A DNA stretch of 30,504 bases, from the NCBI GenBank assembly GCA_017549325.1, contig JAFYVA010000045.1:1-30504 (forward strand). The letters run 5' to 3'. Of the stretch, positions 18,573 to 30,482 are shown in pieces. A program made the position numbers and the translations under genes. The number at the start of each line of letters is the position of its first letter. The stretch's first letter is position 1. Origin of the DNA: Oscillospiraceae bacterium (GTDB lineage: Bacteria > Bacillota_A > Clostridia > Oscillospirales > Oscillospiraceae). The notes below the pieces were generated by a model, which was not told the DNA's origin, made no database searches, and saw only the letters and a program-made list of their open reading frames with translations.

Positions 18573-18648
18573 TCACCGTTTTTGTGGAATATAGCAAAAC
18601 TCACACGCTTTTTTCGCCTTTGGCTATGATATTTGTGCGTTTGCCCTA

Positions 18649-18677
18649 TTGCAAGAAAGAGTAGAGTTCGCTATAAT
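18649..18677 (+). promoter_or_regulatory. Promoter of the HPr gene
   Basis: -35 TTGCAA (18649-18654), 17-base spacer, perfect -10 TATAAT (18672-18677). The leader is about 54 bases, ending in AAGGAGA before the ATG at 18738. It makes the HPr gene independent of the era operon. Confidence 0.8.
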
Positions 18678-18737
18678 ATGGATAGTATCCTTACGGCAAG
18701 CTGTGCCGATAAATGTGATATATAAGGAGAGCAGAGC

Positions 18738-18998
18738 ATGTATACTAAGGAAATCACCGTCAATAACGAAGTCGGTCTGCACGCCAGACCCGCCACCTAT
18801 TTCATTCAGAAGGCCAACGAGTACAAGTGCGGTATCTGGGTCGAGAAAGAGGAGCGCCGTGTCAACGCCAAGAGCCTGCTGGGCGTTCTGAGCCTGGGCA
18901 TCGTCAAGGGCGCCACCATCACCCTCATCGCTGATGGCGCCGACGAGGAGGCTGCCGTGGAGGCACTGGCCGAGCTCATCGACAACCAGCTCAACTAA
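18738..18998 (+). CDS. ptsH: HPr phosphocarrier protein
   Basis: Phosphocarrier of the sugar phosphotransferase system. It is 86 residues, the standard length. The active-site His15 sits in GLHARPA (13-19) and the regulatory Ser46, the target of HPr kinase in Bacillota, in AKSLLGVLSLGI (44-55). Presence of both sites argues for a true HPr able to act in PTS transport and in CcpA-type catabolite control, rather than a Crh-type paralogue that lacks His15. No ptsI is adjacent; it is a single-gene unit with a strong promoter and its own terminator. A second HPr elsewhere in the genome could be the main PTS carrier. Confidence 0.93.
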   Translation: MYTKEITVNNEVGLHARPATYFIQKANEYKCGIWVEKEERRVNAKSLLGVLSLGIVKGATITLIADGADEEAAVEALAELIDNQLN

Positions 18999-19012
18999 CA
19001 TCTAACAAGTGG

Positions 19013-19052
19013 AAGGACCCCGTCTCTGCTGAGACAGGGTCCTTTGTTTTTT
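19013..19052 (+). terminator. Intrinsic terminator after the HPr gene
   Basis: 14-nt arms AAGGACCCCGTCTC (19013-19026) / GAGACAGGGTCCTT (19031-19044) with one C/A mismatch and loop TGCT, followed by TGTTTTTT on the plus strand, 14 bases after the HPr stop. Confidence 0.9.
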
Positions 19053-19053
19053 C

Positions 19054-19090
19054 AAAAAAGCAGCACCCGACAAGGATTTGTCGGGTGCTG
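19054..19090 (-). terminator. Intrinsic terminator after the flavoprotein gene
   Basis: Perfect 13-bp stem CAGCACCCGACAA / TTGTCGGGTGCTG (19061-19090) with a four-base loop. On the minus strand it is followed by C and six T (19059-19054). It stands back to back with the HPr terminator, two bases apart. Confidence 0.9.
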
Positions 19091-19111
19091 TTGTGTCTTA
19101 TGTATTCGCGA

Positions 19112-20062
19112 TTAGATGGCGGGGAACTTGATCTCGCGATAGTGCTTAGCCAGATCGGCAGTCTCATGCTTGCGGCTGAGATAGTCGATACGGGTCTTGA
19201 TGATCTCGTTGAGATGCTCGGCACGGGCATCGTTCTCATAACGGTTACGGATCAGGCCGTTCTCAGCCAGCTCGAACTTGAACTCGCCGTCCTCGCCCTT
19301 GACCAGATTGCCGCCGGCGCCGCAGACAGCGCACTCGAAGGGGAACTGGATGCCGTCCCAGTGGACCTCGCCCTTGTAGATCAGGTTGGAGTGGCAGTTG
19401 GGGCACATACCGTGACCCTCATCGCCCAGCCAGCCGCGCTCCTCAACGGGAGTCTGGATAGCCTTGATGATGTTCTCGCCCATCTTGTGAGCACGGGCCA
19501 GCTGCTCGGGACGCAGCAGAACGTTGCCGGGCAGACCGTTACGGGTGGCCAGCATCTTGTCCACCACATACATGGACTGGGTGAACATGGTGGCAGACAT
19601 GGCGTCCAGAGTCAGGGACTGCCAGTCGAGGCAGGAACCGCCGTTGGCGATCAGGCCGGCCACGGTATGGGGATCCTCGGCCACATCACCGATCTTGATG
19701 CGGAAGGCCAGCTCATAGGCCAGGAAACGCTGAGCGAACTTCAGGTACAGGGAGCTGGGGGTCAGATCGTAAGAGGGAACGGCGATGATGACGCCCTGGC
19801 AGGTCTGCATCTCGTTGACGATCTTATCCATATCGTCCTTGTCCTTCAGGATGCAGCCGTGATACTTGTCCTGCTGACCCATCTCGACCTTACCCATCTG
19901 CACGGTGCAGCCCTCGCAGCCGGTGCAGTGCTCAATGTGGTAGTCGAACAGGTTGATCATCTTGACCTCGGCGCCGCCCTCCTGGCAAGCCAGCAGCGCT
20001 TCCTTCAGCAAAGTCTCAGAGTTGCCGCCGTGACGACCGGCGCAGATACCCAAAACCTTCAT
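19112..20062 (-). CDS. Flavodoxin-fold oxidoreductase with cysteine cluster and C-terminal zinc ribbon
   Basis: 316-residue protein of the NADPH-dependent FMN reductase / iron-sulfur flavoprotein group. The N-terminus (MKVLGICAGRHGGNSETLL) is the FMN-phosphate loop region. Cys46, Cys49 and Cys52 (HCTGCEGC), with Cys70 further on, resemble the compact cluster motif of iron-sulfur flavoproteins. AVPSYDLTPSSLYLKFAQR (94-112) is the usual second flavin-contact region. A second cysteine quartet, Cys220/Cys223 and Cys244/Cys247 (CPNCH ... CAVCG), looks like a zinc ribbon not typical of simple FMN reductases. I chose ATG 20062 because GGAGGAT lies six to seven bases upstream; an in-frame extension to 20104 lacks this support. 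Likely monocistronic. The substrate is unknown; a role in electron transfer or reduction of small molecules is inference. Confidence 0.8.
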   Translation of the reverse strand: MKVLGICAGRHGGNSETLLKEALLACQEGGAEVKMINLFDYHIEHCTGCEGCTVQMGKVEMGQQDKYHGCILKDKDDMDKIVNEMQTCQGVIIAVPSYDLTPSSLYLKFAQRFLAYELAFRIKIGDVAEDPHTVAGLIANGGSCLDWQSLTLDAMSATMFTQSMYVVDKMLATRNGLPGNVLLRPEQLARAHKMGENIIKAIQTPVEERGWLGDEGHGMCPNCHSNLIYKGEVHWDGIQFPFECAVCGAGGNLVKGEDGEFKFELAENGLIRNRYENDARAEHLNEIIKTRIDYLSRKHETADLAKHYREIKFPAI

Positions 20063-20104
20063 AAACAAATCCTCCATCTTTTTCTTTTGGTATAACCTGT
20101 ACAA

Positions 20105-20133
20105 AGGATACCATGTTTTCTCTCAAAATTCAA
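20105..20133 (-). promoter_or_regulatory. Probable promoter of the flavoprotein gene
   Basis: Minus strand: -35 TTGAAT (20133-20128), 17-base spacer, -10 TATCCT (20110-20105). The leader is about 40 bases and includes TGGAGGAT. The -10 departs from consensus, so support is moderate. Confidence 0.5.
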
Positions 20134-20204
20134 ATCGTGTGCCTGTTTTCCCAATGCAATTTCGTTTCAGACTTATGCACTTTCTTTATTGGCAGGCAGA
20201 CCTT

Positions 20205-21236
20205 TTAGTTCATCTGTTTTCTGCGGCTCAGGTTCACCGTACCGTCGGTCATGGAAGCCACGCTGTCCAGGCTCTTGCCGGTACCCTCGGCCACGCAGGA
20301 AACGGCGTCCTCAGCCACGATGGTGTGGATGCCGGTGCGGGCGGTGACCAGCTTATCAAAGCCATCCACCAGAGAACCGCCGCCGGTCATGACGATACCG
20401 TTGTTGGAGATATCGGCCACCAGCTCGGGAGGTGTGCGCTCCAGTACGCCGTGAATGGCCTCCAACACGCGCTCCACAGGCTCCTCGAAGGCCTCCAGCA
20501 TCTCGGTGGAGGTGACGCTCAGCGTCTTGGGCAGACCCGTCAGCAGGCAACGACCCTTCACATCCATGCACGTCTCCTGCTCCTTGGGGAATACGCAACC
20601 GATCTGAATCTTCATCATCTCGGCGGTGCGCTCGCCCACCAGCACGTTGTGCTTACGGCGCATATACTTGACGATGGACTCATTAAACTGGTCGCCGGCC
20701 ACCTTGATAGAGGTGGACTCCACGACGCCGCTGAGGGAGATCACGGCGATGTCGGTGGTACCGCCGCCGATATCCACCACCATGTTGCCGTCGGGCTTGG
20801 CGATATCGAGACCGGCACCGATGGCTGCGGCCACAGGCTCCTCAATGAGGTAGACACGGCGGGCACCGGCCTGAATACCGGCATCCACCACGGCGCGCTC
20901 TTCCACCTCGGTGATACCGGAGGGAACGCAGATGATGACACGGGGCTTGAACAGGGAGAAGCCGCCGGTGACCTTGTGGAGGAACTCCTTGAGCATACGC
21001 TCGGTCATGTCATAGTCGGAAATGACACCCTCACGGAGAGGGCGGATGGCCACGATATTGCCGGGGGTACGGCCCAGCATGGCCTGTGCCTCGGAGCCGA
21101 CCTTCAGCAGGCGGCCGGTGTTCTTATCGATGGCCACCACGGAGGGCTCGTTGAGGACAACGCCTTTGCCCCTTACATACACCAGAACGGAAGCGGTACC
21201 CAGATCGATACCGATATCTTTCGCCAAAGAAAACAT
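20205..21236 (-). CDS. mreB: Rod-shape actin homologue MreB
   Basis: Bacterial actin that guides cell-wall synthesis along the cylinder. The 343 residues are standard. Phosphate-1 motif DIGIDLGTASVLVY is at 7-20, then GIVEEPVAAA-type sequence (YLIEEPVAAAIGAGL), phosphate-2 VVDIGGGTTDIAV, and the adenosine-binding GIVMTGGGSLVDGFD. No mreC/mreD follows in the 1.1 kb downstream, so this is a solo copy; it may be an Mbl/MreBH-like paralogue. The ribosome site AGAGGTG is five bases from the ATG. It has its own strong promoter. No terminator hairpin is visible in the short gap after the stop, so some transcripts may run on towards the flavoprotein gene. Confidence 0.95.
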   Translation of the reverse strand: MFSLAKDIGIDLGTASVLVYVRGKGVVLNEPSVVAIDKNTGRLLKVGSEAQAMLGRTPGNIVAIRPLREGVISDYDMTERMLKEFLHKVTGGFSLFKPRVIICVPSGITEVEERAVVDAGIQAGARRVYLIEEPVAAAIGAGLDIAKPDGNMVVDIGGGTTDIAVISLSGVVESTSIKVAGDQFNESIVKYMRRKHNVLVGERTAEMMKIQIGCVFPKEQETCMDVKGRCLLTGLPKTLSVTSTEMLEAFEEPVERVLEAIHGVLERTPPELVADISNNGIVMTGGGSLVDGFDKLVTARTGIHTIVAEDAVSCVAEGTGKSLDSVASMTDGTVNLSRRKQMN

Positions 21237-21308
21237 AATTGCACCTCTACAATTCGCTGTATTTATCCTATGGTATACGGCAGATACGCCGTTTTTCCCT
21301 AATTAACC

Positions 21309-21337
21309 ATTATACCGATGCTTTTTCCTATTTGCAA
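21309..21337 (-). promoter_or_regulatory. Promoter of mreB
   Basis: Minus strand: -35 TTGCAA (21337-21332), 17-base spacer, perfect -10 TATAAT (21314-21309). Transcription would start near 21302, giving a leader of about 65 bases that contains a small stem (ACGGC / GCCGT, 21278-21293). Confidence 0.8.
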
Positions 21338-21400
21338 GAGTCAGTTTCTATTGTTTGCAGTTTATGCACTACATATTCTGCCCGAAACGGACAGCGCTCA

Positions 21401-22072
21401 TCATTTCTGGCGCACCATACTCAAGGTCAGGCACACCACATCCGCTGCACCCGCCGCTTTCAGCACGCGGGCACACTCTCCGAGAGTGGCGCCCGTGGTG
21501 AGCACGTCATCAATGAGCAGCAGTCTTTTGCCCTCGAATGCCGCCGTGTTGACGGCACGGTAGATGCCCAGCACATTGGCGCGGCGGGCGGCATTGTCGT
21601 CAATGCCGGATTGGGGCGGATTGTCCACCGTCTTTTCCAGCGTCTCCAGCGGCGCCACATGCCAGTCCACGCAGAGGGAGGCACTGAGCAGACGCGACTG
21701 GTCAAATCCGCGCTTTTTTAATCGTTTCTTGCTGATGGGCGCCCATGTGATGGCATCGAATTCCCCGCTGTATCGCTCGGCGGCGCACTGGGCCATCATC
21801 CGGCCAAAGCAGTCGAGGCCGCCGGTCATGCTGCGGAATTTCAAATCGTGTACCGCCTGACGGACACCGTCTTCATAATACAGCGGAGCCGTGACGCGCA
21901 GAGAGCCCACCGTCCGTTCCTCATCGCAACGGGGGAGCGTTTTTTCACAGTTGTCGCACAACAGCTTCTTTCCCGTCGGTGTTCCGCAGAAGGGGCACTT
22001 GCGGGGAAAGAACAGGTCCATCATGCCGCTCATCGTCTTGTTGATGGCATCATTCACATCTTGCCAGCTCAC
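21401..22072 (-). CDS. comF: ComF-family phosphoribosyltransferase-like protein
   Basis: ComFC/GntX-type protein, in competent bacteria involved in DNA uptake and processing of single strands. Its 223 residues have an N-terminal zinc finger with Cys26, Cys29, Cys39 and Cys42 (CPFCG ... CDNC), the family motif KKRLKKRGFDQS (115-126), and a PRPP-binding loop IDDVLTTGAT (187-196). Its ATG overlaps the recD2 stop (22069-22072), so it is translationally coupled. It is the last gene of the uvrB operon. Whether the host is competent cannot be told from this alone, as comF is widely kept in non-competent species. Confidence 0.93.
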   Translation of the reverse strand: MSWQDVNDAINKTMSGMMDLFFPRKCPFCGTPTGKKLLCDNCEKTLPRCDEERTVGSLRVTAPLYYEDGVRQAVHDLKFRSMTGGLDCFGRMMAQCAAERYSGEFDAITWAPISKKRLKKRGFDQSRLLSASLCVDWHVAPLETLEKTVDNPPQSGIDDNAARRANVLGIYRAVNTAAFEGKRLLLIDDVLTTGATLGECARVLKAAGAADVVCLTLSMVRQK

Positions 22073-24276
22073 TGTTCACTCGCCTCCTTCAATCTGCGGC
22101 GCAGGCCGCTGTAGCGGCGCTGACGGCGGTCATCGGCCGCCATGGCGCCGGGTGTGACATCGTCGCCCACCAGCACCAGCAACTCGCGGGCGCGGGTAAT
22201 GGCGGTATACAGTACTCCCCGCACCATCAGCGCCGGGGCTACGGGCGCGGATACCAGCACCACCGCCCGATACTCACTGCCCTGTGCCTTATGTACCGTC
22301 ATGGCATAGGCCAGTTCCAGCTGGGAGAGCATATCGTTGGTGTAGAGGCAGGTACGCTCGTCAAAGCGCACCGTCACCAGTTCGCCGGAGGGATCGATCT
22401 CCTCGATGATGCCCACATCCCCGTTGAAGATTCCGGCACCCATGGCGCCGTCGGCGCTCTGCCACACCACATCATAGTTGTTCTTCGTCTGCATGACCCG
22501 GTCACCCTCACGCAGTACCAGATCGCCCCAGATCTTCTGCCTCTTGGAAGAGGACGGGGGATTCAACGCCGCCTGCAGGGCGCGGTTGAGATTCACCGTA
22601 CCGCACACGCCCTTGCGGGTGGGCGAGAGCACCTGGATCTCAGCGGCGGGGATGCCCATATTCTCCGGCAGGCGGGTCTGGCACAGGCCCACCACCGTCT
22701 CCACCAGCGCTTCGGGAGCGCGGCGGCGGAGGAAGAAGAAATCGTTTTGATTGTTCTGCAGTTCCGGGGATCGGCCGCAGTTGACGGCGTGGGCGTTGCG
22801 GATGATGGCCGAGTTCTGCGCCTGACGGAAGATCTCCGTCAGCGTCACGGCGGGAATCACGCCGCTCTTGAGCAGGTCACCCAGCACATTGCCCGCGCCC
22901 ACAGAGGGGAGCTGGTCGCTGTCGCCCACCAGGATGAGGCGGCATCCGGGCTTCAGCGCCCGCAGCAGCGCCGCCATCAGTTCCAGATCCACCATGCTCA
23001 TCTCGTCCACGATCACCGCATCGCACACAAGGGTATCTTTTTCATTTTTGCGGAAGGTGACCTCACCGCTGAGTTCGTTGTAGCTCATGCCGAGGCTGCG
23101 GTGGATGGTCTGGGCCTCCCGTGAGCAGAGCTGTCCCATCCGCTGGGCGGCGCGGCCCGTGGGGGCCAGCAGCTGCACCGCAAGACCCATCCGTTCAAAG
23201 AGGGTCACGATGCCGCGGACGGCGGTAGTCTTACCTGTACCGGGGCCGCCGGTCAGCACCAGCACACCCTGCTCCGCCGCCAGCGTCACAGCACGGCGCT
23301 GCAACGGCGCATAGGTAACCCCCTGCTCTTTTTCAATTTCATCAATGACCTTGTCGGCATCTACCCAGTGCTCCCGCGCCTCGGCGCAGGTACTCCAGAG
23401 GCGTGCGGCCACATAGACCTCGGCCTCATACATATGGCGCAGATAACAGCCCTCCACATTGGCGATGGGGCGGCAGACAACGCGCCCCTGTCGGCACAGG
23501 TCATCCACGGCCTTTTCCACCGTTTCGGCACCCACATCAATGAGCTGCGCGGTGGCCGCCACCAGCTTGTTGCGGGGCAGGAACACATGGCCGTTGCCCA
23601 TATTGTGGCTCAGCTCATACAGCACCGCCGCCTCCACGCGGCAGGCATCCTCCCCGTCGAAGCCCATGGAGATGGCGATCTCATCGGCTGTGGAGAATTC
23701 CACACCGAAGCGCTCGTGGGCGAGGAGATAGGGATTATCCCGCAGTTTCACCAGCGTCTCTTCCCCATAGGTACGCACCAGCGCCATGGCCATGGAGACG
23801 GGCAGCTCGTAGCGGCTCAAAAACTCCGTCACGCGCTTGAGGCCCGTCAGGGCGCGAAAAGCCGAGGAAATTTCGGTCGCTTTCTTCGCGGTCATACCCT
23901 TGATGGCGCTGAGGCGCTCCGGCTCTTCTTCGATCACACGGAGGGTGTCGGCACCGAAGCGCTCCACCAGACGCGAAGCCGTGGCAGGGCCCACGCCCTT
24001 GAGAACACCGGAGGAGAGATAGGCCATGATCTCCTCTTCATCCTTGGGCAGACGGCGATCCACCGTCTCGGCGGAAAGCTGTGGGCCATAGGTGGCGTGC
24101 TCCACCCATGTACCGGTAACGGTCATGCTCTCGCCGGCGGCGGCAAAGGGGATGCAGCCCACCACCGTCACCAGCTCACCCAGATCGGTCAGCAGTGACA
24201 AAACCGTATATCCGTTTTCCTCGTTGCGGAACACCACATTCTGCACACTGCCTTCTACAGTGCTGTGTCCGGTCAT
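22069..24276 (-). CDS. recD2: RecD2-type ATP-dependent 5'-3' DNA helicase
   Basis: SF1B helicase of the YrrC/RecD2 type, acting without RecBC in replication-fork and repair functions. Its 735 residues have the long RecD2 N-terminal region (OB-like start EGSVQNVVFRNEENGYTVL, helix-hairpin-helix elements such as LKGVGPATASRLVERFG), then Walker A GGPGTGKTT near residue 340-350, Walker B VIVDEMSMVDL, a Q-x-P-type LLAPTGRAAQR, and the C-terminal motif YAMTVHKAQGSEY. Start ATG 24276 follows AAAGGAGGGG. It sits between uvrA (27-base gap) and comF (overlap), in an operon devoted largely to DNA metabolism. Confidence 0.95.
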   Translation of the reverse strand: MTGHSTVEGSVQNVVFRNEENGYTVLSLLTDLGELVTVVGCIPFAAAGESMTVTGTWVEHATYGPQLSAETVDRRLPKDEEEIMAYLSSGVLKGVGPATASRLVERFGADTLRVIEEEPERLSAIKGMTAKKATEISSAFRALTGLKRVTEFLSRYELPVSMAMALVRTYGEETLVKLRDNPYLLAHERFGVEFSTADEIAISMGFDGEDACRVEAAVLYELSHNMGNGHVFLPRNKLVAATAQLIDVGAETVEKAVDDLCRQGRVVCRPIANVEGCYLRHMYEAEVYVAARLWSTCAEAREHWVDADKVIDEIEKEQGVTYAPLQRRAVTLAAEQGVLVLTGGPGTGKTTAVRGIVTLFERMGLAVQLLAPTGRAAQRMGQLCSREAQTIHRSLGMSYNELSGEVTFRKNEKDTLVCDAVIVDEMSMVDLELMAALLRALKPGCRLILVGDSDQLPSVGAGNVLGDLLKSGVIPAVTLTEIFRQAQNSAIIRNAHAVNCGRSPELQNNQNDFFFLRRRAPEALVETVVGLCQTRLPENMGIPAAEIQVLSPTRKGVCGTVNLNRALQAALNPPSSSKRQKIWGDLVLREGDRVMQTKNNYDVVWQSADGAMGAGIFNGDVGIIEEIDPSGELVTVRFDERTCLYTNDMLSQLELAYAMTVHKAQGSEYRAVVLVSAPVAPALMVRGVLYTAITRARELLVLVGDDVTPGAMAADDRRQRRYSGLRRRLKEASEQ

Positions 24277-24303
24277 CGCCCATCCCCTCCTTTCAAAACA
24301 ACA

Positions 24304-27126
<2,823 letters not shown>

Positions 27127-27140
27127 GGTTACATCCTTAC

Positions 27141-27629
27141 TTAGTCAACGATAATATCCGCCGTGGCGGCGTTCACCAGCTCCATGAGGGCTTCAGGCTT
27201 GCACTCCACCTGAAAGCCGATCTTACCCGCGGAGACCATGATGGTATCGAGGATCTCCGCCGTCTCGTGGAACACGGTGGGAAACAGCTTCTTCATGCCC
27301 ACAGGGCTGCAGCCGCCGTGGACATAGCCCGTCAGGGGCAACAGTTCTTTCTGGGGCAGCATGGCAATGGACTTCTCCCCCACCGCCTTGGCCGCCTTTT
27401 TCAAATCGAGGCTCTCGGCCACGGGGATGTCAAAGACATAGTACTGTCCCGAAGCACCCTTGGCCACCAGCGTTTTGAACACCGTCTCGGGATCCTGCCC
27501 CAGATAGGCCGCCACGGACACACCGTCCATGGCACCGCCGTCGCTGGGGTAGGTGTGGGCGGTATAGGGGATCTGTTTTTGCTCCAGTGTGCGCATCACA
27601 TTGGTCTTTTCCTCTTTCACTTTTGCCAT
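27141..27629 (-). CDS. ybaK: Cys-tRNA(Pro)/Cys-tRNA(Cys) deacylase YbaK/EbsC
   Basis: Trans-editing enzyme that hydrolyses Cys mischarged on tRNA-Pro. The protein is 162 residues from ATG 27629, chosen because CGGAGG lies about eight bases upstream; a TTG at 27647 in frame has no such support. Family features are the catalytic-lysine segment [22 protein letters not shown], and the signature [19 protein letters not shown]. It sits between eamA and uvrA in the uvrB operon, with gaps of 19 and 14 bases, although no functional tie to excision repair is known. Confidence 0.93.
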   Translation of the reverse strand: MAKVKEEKTNVMRTLEQKQIPYTAHTYPSDGGAMDGVSVAAYLGQDPETVFKTLVAKGASGQYYVFDIPVAESLDLKKAAKAVGEKSIAMLPQKELLPLTGYVHGGCSPVGMKKLFPTVFHETAEILDTIMVSAGKIGFQVECKPEALMELVNAATADIIVD

Positions 27630-27648
27630 ATAACCGCCTCCGAACAAA

Positions 27649-28515
27649 TTATTCTTTTGCCAGCAGCACCACGCCGAACAGAACGCAGACGATGCCCAGC
27701 ACCGTCCAGATATCCATCAGTTCGCGGTAGAATACGATACCCGTCAGTGCCGCCGCCACCGGCTCGACGTTGGCGATGATGGAGGCCTTGCCGCTCTCCA
27801 CCACCTCAAGGCCCTTGGTATAGAACAGATACGGCAGCACCGTACTGACCAACACCAATCCCGCGATGCCCACCCAGGCGATGCCGCGGGACAGCGTCGG
27901 TGCCAGCACTCCCCAGTCAAGGAAGAGCAGCGAACCGATGCCGGCAAAAAAGAACGTCCAGTAGGTCATGGTGAACGTATCGTAATGCTTGAGGCCGTAA
28001 TGGGCAAAGATGGTATAGGTAGCGTAGCAGAAACCGGCACCGATGCCCAGCAGCAGGCCGGTGGCCGACACCGTCAGCGCGCCGCTCATAATACCGCTCA
28101 CCAGCGCACAGCCCAAAAACGAGAGCGCCAGCGCGGCGATCTTCCGCTTGGTGATGGGCGCTTTCCACAGCGCAGCGCTCATCAGCACCACAAAGGACGG
28201 TGCCAGATACAGCAGGATGCCTGCCACCGCCAGCGAGCAGTGCATCTGACAGTTGAAATACGTGATAGCAAGGCCCAGTACGCTCAACAGGCCCGCCCCC
28301 AAAAAGATGGGTACATGGCGCAGCCTGATGACAAACACGCTGCGCTTACAACACGCAAACACCACCGTCAGCACCGCCAGCGCCAAAAAATTGCGGATGG
28401 TCACGCGGTTCCACACGCCGACGCCCTGGGCAGCCAGCATACGGTTGAACACACCGATAAAGCCCCAGCAAGCCGCGCCGAGGATGACATAGATATAGGC
28501 AAGTCGTTTACTCAT
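27649..28515 (-). CDS. EamA-family (DMT superfamily) membrane transporter
   Basis: 288-residue protein with about ten hydrophobic helices and two EamA repeats (residues about 8-135 and 150-286), each ending in the usual glycine-rich helix. Typical features are [13 protein letters not shown] at the start, [23 protein letters not shown] in the first half, and [20 protein letters not shown] in the second. Members export or import amino acids, nucleobases or other small metabolites; no substrate can be read from this sequence. Its ATG overlaps the uvrB stop (28512-28515), so it is translationally coupled to uvrB, which is unusual company for a transporter. Confidence 0.9.
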   Translation of the reverse strand: MSKRLAYIYVILGAACWGFIGVFNRMLAAQGVGVWNRVTIRNFLALAVLTVVFACCKRSVFVIRLRHVPIFLGAGLLSVLGLAITYFNCQMHCSLAVAGILLYLAPSFVVLMSAALWKAPITKRKIAALALSFLGCALVSGIMSGALTVSATGLLLGIGAGFCYATYTIFAHYGLKHYDTFTMTYWTFFFAGIGSLLFLDWGVLAPTLSRGIAWVGIAGLVLVSTVLPYLFYTKGLEVVESGKASIIANVEPVAAALTGIVFYRELMDIWTVLGIVCVLFGVVLLAKE

Positions 28516-30482
28516 TTTTCTGTCTCTTTTCGTAGTTCTATGATCTGGTCACGCAGCAGTGCCGCGTATTCGAACTCCAGCATCTTGGAGGCGGCCTTCA
28601 TCTCCTTCTCCAAGCGGGCAATGGTCTCCATCCGTTCGGCACGGCTGAGCTTCTTGCGGCTCATGGCCGAGGCCTCCTCCGCCGTGCGGCCGATCTCCAC
28701 CATCTCGCGGACACTCTTGCGGATGGTCTGCGGGACGATGCCGTGTTCTTCGTTGAAAGCGTGCTGCAGGCGGCGGCGGCGCTCCGTCTCCTCCATAGCG
28801 CGGCGCATGGAGTCGGTAACGGTATCGGCGTAGAGGATGACCAGTCCCTCAGCATTTCTTGCGGCACGGCCGATGGTCTGAATAAGGCTTGTCTCGCTGC
28901 GGAGGAAGCCCTCCTTATCGGCATCGAGGATGGCCACCAGCGACACCTCGGGCAGGTCAAGGCCCTCGCGGAGCAGGTTGATGCCCACCAGTACATCGAA
29001 CTCACCCAGACGCAGATCACGGATGATCTCCATGCGCTCCAGCGCCGCCACATCCGAGTGCATATACCGCACGCGGATACCGCTTTGACGGAAATGCTCC
29101 GTCAGATCCTCAGCCATGCGCTTGGTCAGCGTCGTCACCAGCACGCGCTCGTTGCGCTGGGCGCAGTGGCGGATCTCGGCGCAGAGATCGTCGATCTGCC
29201 CTTCCACGGGACGCACCTCCACGCGGGGATCGAGCAGTCCCGTGGGGCGGATGACCTGCTCCACCAGATTGTCGGCGCGGCTGCGCTCGTACTCGCCGGG
29301 GGTAGCGGAGACGTAGATGGCCTGACCCACGCGGGCATCGAACTCCTCGAACTTCAACGGGCGGTTATCAAAGGCACAGGGCAGGCGGAAGCCGTAGCGC
29401 ACCAGATTTTCCTTGCGGGCGCGGTCGCCGTTATACATGGCCCGCACCTGCGGCAGCGTCACATGACTCTCATCCACCAACAGCAAAAAGTCGTCGGGGA
29501 AGAAATCCAGCAGCGTCATAGGAGCCGAACCCACGGGCCGGTTGCCGATGATGCGGGAATAGTTCTCAATGCCGGAGCAATAGCCCAGCGACTGCATCAT
29601 CTCCATGTCGTATTCCGTACGCTGGCGCAGGCGCTGTGCCTCCAGCAGCATATCGTTCTCCTCAAAATACCGGAGCTGCTCGTCCAGCTCCTGACGGATG
29701 ACGCCCAGCGCCGTATCCATCTTGTCCTTGGGTGTTACATAGTGGCTGGCAGGGTACACCGCCACGTGCTGCAGGGTGCGGATGGCATTGCCCGTTACGG
29801 GATGGAACTCGGTGATGCGGTCGATCTCGTCACCGAAGAATTCCACACGGACGGCCCGGTCCTTATAATAGGCCGGATAGATCTCCACCGTATCGCCGCG
29901 AACGCGGAACATATTGCGGCCGAAGGCCACATCGTTGCGCTCGTAGCGGTCTTCCACCAGGCGGCGCAGCAGCTCGTCACGCTCCATCGTCTGACCCGGA
30001 CGCAAAGAGATCATCATCTTCTGGAAATCGTCCGGCTCACCGAGGCCGTAAATGCAGCTGACGGAGGCCACCACGATCACATCCCGCCGCTCCAGCAGCG
30101 CACAGGTGGCACTGAGCCGCAGGCGGTCGATTTCATCGTTGGTAGAGGCATCTTTCTCAATGTAGGTATCGGTGTGCGGAATATAGGCCTCGGGCTGATA
30201 GTAATCGTAATAGGATACGAAATACTCCACCGCATTGTCGGGGAAAAACTCGCGGAACTCCTCGCACAGCTGGGCAGCCAGCGTCTTGTTGTGGGCCAGC
30301 ACCAGCGTGGGGCGCTGCACACGCTCGATGACCTTGGCCATGGTGTAGGTCTTGCCCGAGCCGGTAACACCCATGAGCACCTGCTCACGGAGGCCATTTT
30401 CCACACCCTCAGCCAGAGCGGCAATGGCCTGAGGCTGATCGCCGGCAGGACGGTATTCCGATACGACTTTGAACTCCGGCAT
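28512..30482 (-). CDS. uvrB: Excinuclease ABC subunit B
   Basis: Helicase-like damage-verification subunit of nucleotide excision repair. The 656 residues are full length: Walker A GVTGSGKT (38-45), the DNA-strand-clamping beta-hairpin [12 protein letters not shown] (91-102), [10 protein letters not shown] (motif II), the C-terminal helicase motifs ([26 protein letters not shown]), and a C-terminal UVR motif ([20 protein letters not shown]) that contacts UvrC. Start ATG 30482 follows AAAGGAGAGG. It is the first visible gene of the operon uvrB-eamA-ybaK-uvrA-recD2-comF; the promoter must lie beyond the right edge, as only 22 bases remain. Confidence 0.98.
   Translation of the reverse strand: MPEFKVVSEYRPAGDQPQAIAALAEGVENGLREQVLMGVTGSGKTYTMAKVIERVQRPTLVLAHNKTLAAQLCEEFREFFPDNAVEYFVSYYDYYQPEAYIPHTDTYIEKDASTNDEIDRLRLSATCALLERRDVIVVASVSCIYGLGEPDDFQKMMISLRPGQTMERDELLRRLVEDRYERNDVAFGRNMFRVRGDTVEIYPAYYKDRAVRVEFFGDEIDRITEFHPVTGNAIRTLQHVAVYPASHYVTPKDKMDTALGVIRQELDEQLRYFEENDMLLEAQRLRQRTEYDMEMMQSLGYCSGIENYSRIIGNRPVGSAPMTLLDFFPDDFLLLVDESHVTLPQVRAMYNGDRARKENLVRYGFRLPCAFDNRPLKFEEFDARVGQAIYVSATPGEYERSRADNLVEQVIRPTGLLDPRVEVRPVEGQIDDLCAEIRHCAQRNERVLVTTLTKRMAEDLTEHFRQSGIRVRYMHSDVAALERMEIIRDLRLGEFDVLVGINLLREGLDLPEVSLVAILDADKEGFLRSETSLIQTIGRAARNAEGLVILYADTVTDSMRRAMEETERRRRLQHAFNEEHGIVPQTIRKSVREMVEIGRTAEEASAMSRKKLSRAERMETIARLEKEMKAASKMLEFEYAALLRDQIIELRKETEK

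Noticed and set aside
18573..18648. Terminator after mutS2
   Set aside because: T runs exist, but the only pairing (ATAGC with GCTAT) spans a loop of more than 20 bases, so it is not a credible hairpin.
21378..21394. Possible terminator after comF
   Set aside because: The minus-strand stem CTGTCCG-TTT-CGGGCAG includes a G-T pair and is followed by AATATG rather than a T run, so it does not qualify as an intrinsic terminator.
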